Below are positions 12,627 to 13,079 of a DNA stretch of 13,079 bases, piece after piece (position 1 is the stretch's first letter; every line of letters starts with the position of its first letter). The notes under the pieces were generated by a model. The model saw only the letters and a program-made list of their open reading frames with translations. It was not told where the DNA came from and made no database searches. Position numbers and translations under genes: made by a program. The DNA is from Planctomycetales bacterium (GTDB lineage Bacteria; 4484-113; JAFGCY01), in the NCBI GenBank assembly GCA_024645305.1, contig JAHEFU010000060.1, forward strand, positions 925 through 14,003, in the 5' to 3' direction.

Positions 12627-13079
12627 ATGAAACTGAGCACATTGTTCATGGCCGCCCTGGCCAGCCTGATCCTGACAACTGGCTTCGCATCCGCGGCTCC
12701 ACAACCCGCTGAGCGCAATATCGCCACATTCAGCGTGGTGGCCTATAACCCGGCCACGGGCGAAGTCGGCGTGGCGGTGCAAAGCAAGTTCTTCGCGGTA
12801 GGCAGTGTGGTGCCCTATGCCGAGGCCGGTGTCGGTGCGATTGCCAGCCAGGCCTTTGGCAACACCACCTTCGGCCCGCTGGGGCTCGGGCTTATGGCTG
12901 AGGGCCATGACCTTGAGCTCGTGATCATGGATCTGCTGGCCGAGGACGCGGACCGCGAGCGCCGCCAGGTGGGCCTGGTGCGCGTGGGCCTCGGGGCTGT
13001 GCGCGGCACACCCGGCACGGAGGGTGAGTCCGGGGCCGACTGGTCGCAGCTGGAATCCGGCGAGGCCCTGACCTACACC
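12627..13079 (+). CDS. Secreted DUF1028-family protein, C-terminus cut by window edge
   Basis: The first 151 residues of a DUF1028 protein, a family predicted to have an Ntn-hydrolase-like fold but with no established reaction. A Sec signal peptide is clear: MK, then the hydrophobic core LFMAALASLILTTGF, with likely cleavage after ASA (residues 22-24). The mature start shows the family hallmark: ATFSVVAYNPATGEVGVAVQSKFFAVGSVVPYAEAGVGAIASQ, followed by FGPLGLGLMAEG and DADRERRQVGLVRV. Many DUF1028 proteins lack a signal peptide, so export to the periplasm or outside is worth noting. AGGG six bases before ATG 12627 supports the start. It lies on the plus strand downstream of dinB but 321 bases away with its own -10, so it is probably transcribed separately. 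No stop before the window end. Confidence 0.9.
   Translation, partial: MKLSTLFMAALASLILTTGFASAAPQPAERNIATFSVVAYNPATGEVGVAVQSKFFAVGSVVPYAEAGVGAIASQAFGNTTFGPLGLGLMAEGHDLELVIMDLLAEDADRERRQVGLVRVGLGAVRGTPGTEGESGADWSQLESGEALTYT

Noticed and set aside
1..13079. CRISPR array, tRNA or rRNA gene, insertion sequence, phage or toxin-antitoxin genes
   Set aside because: No regularly spaced repeats, no tRNA-like cloverleaf noticed, no transposase or integrase motifs; all larger frames are explained by the genes listed.

Overview
This is a GC-rich bacterial chromosomal segment with 16 protein-coding genes. Fourteen lie on the minus strand and two on the plus strand at the right end. I see no rRNA, tRNA, CRISPR array, insertion sequence or phage gene. 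The polyprenyl synthase (left edge) and a DUF1028 gene (right edge) are cut by the window. Gene content shows a respiring bacterium with System II (ResB/CcsA) cytochrome c maturation and a Gld-type ABC exporter with its DUF4340 partner. Such Gld/DUF4340 sets are scattered through Bacteroidota, Spirochaetota, Planctomycetota, Myxococcota and uncultivated phyla, so the phylum cannot be fixed from this window.

Reading in the direction of transcription (minus strand, right to left), the first block (11609-7131) is a tight operon: ABC ATPase, ABC-2 permease, GldG-like auxiliary protein and DUF4340 membrane-anchored protein. Spacings are -8, +7 and +10 bases. It has its own TATAAT box and faces away from a DinB-family gene (11835-12305, plus strand). 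The second block (7061-5393) holds four small, unrecognised, very hydrophobic proteins (138, 116, 108 and 83 aa), with inverted repeats in two of the gaps. Then come a VOC-fold protein, lspA (lipoprotein signal peptidase) and rnhB (RNase HII, overlapping lspA by 14 bases). The last block (3364-1) is ccsA-resB-polyprenyl synthase. It joins cytochrome c haem delivery with isoprenoid side-chain synthesis, probably for a respiratory quinone, under a good sigma70-type promoter whose start region lies on a perfect inverted repeat.

The most interesting non-coding sequence is the 321-base gap 12306-12626 between dinB and the secreted DUF1028 protein. It has two copies of the same 15-base palindrome (CAGGCA-N3-TGCCTG), two tandem perfect hairpins and an interrupted direct repeat. 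One palindrome takes the place of the -35 box of the DUF1028 promoter, as expected for an operator or activator site. A second pattern is that three genes without a Shine-Dalgarno sequence (138-aa, 116-aa and VOC) each have a -10-like hexamer exactly six bases before ATG, which would fit leaderless transcripts. I found no clear new multi-gene defence or mobile system. The best candidates for undescribed biology are the small membrane-protein cluster, the Gld-type exporter of unknown substrate and the intergenic regulatory structures.
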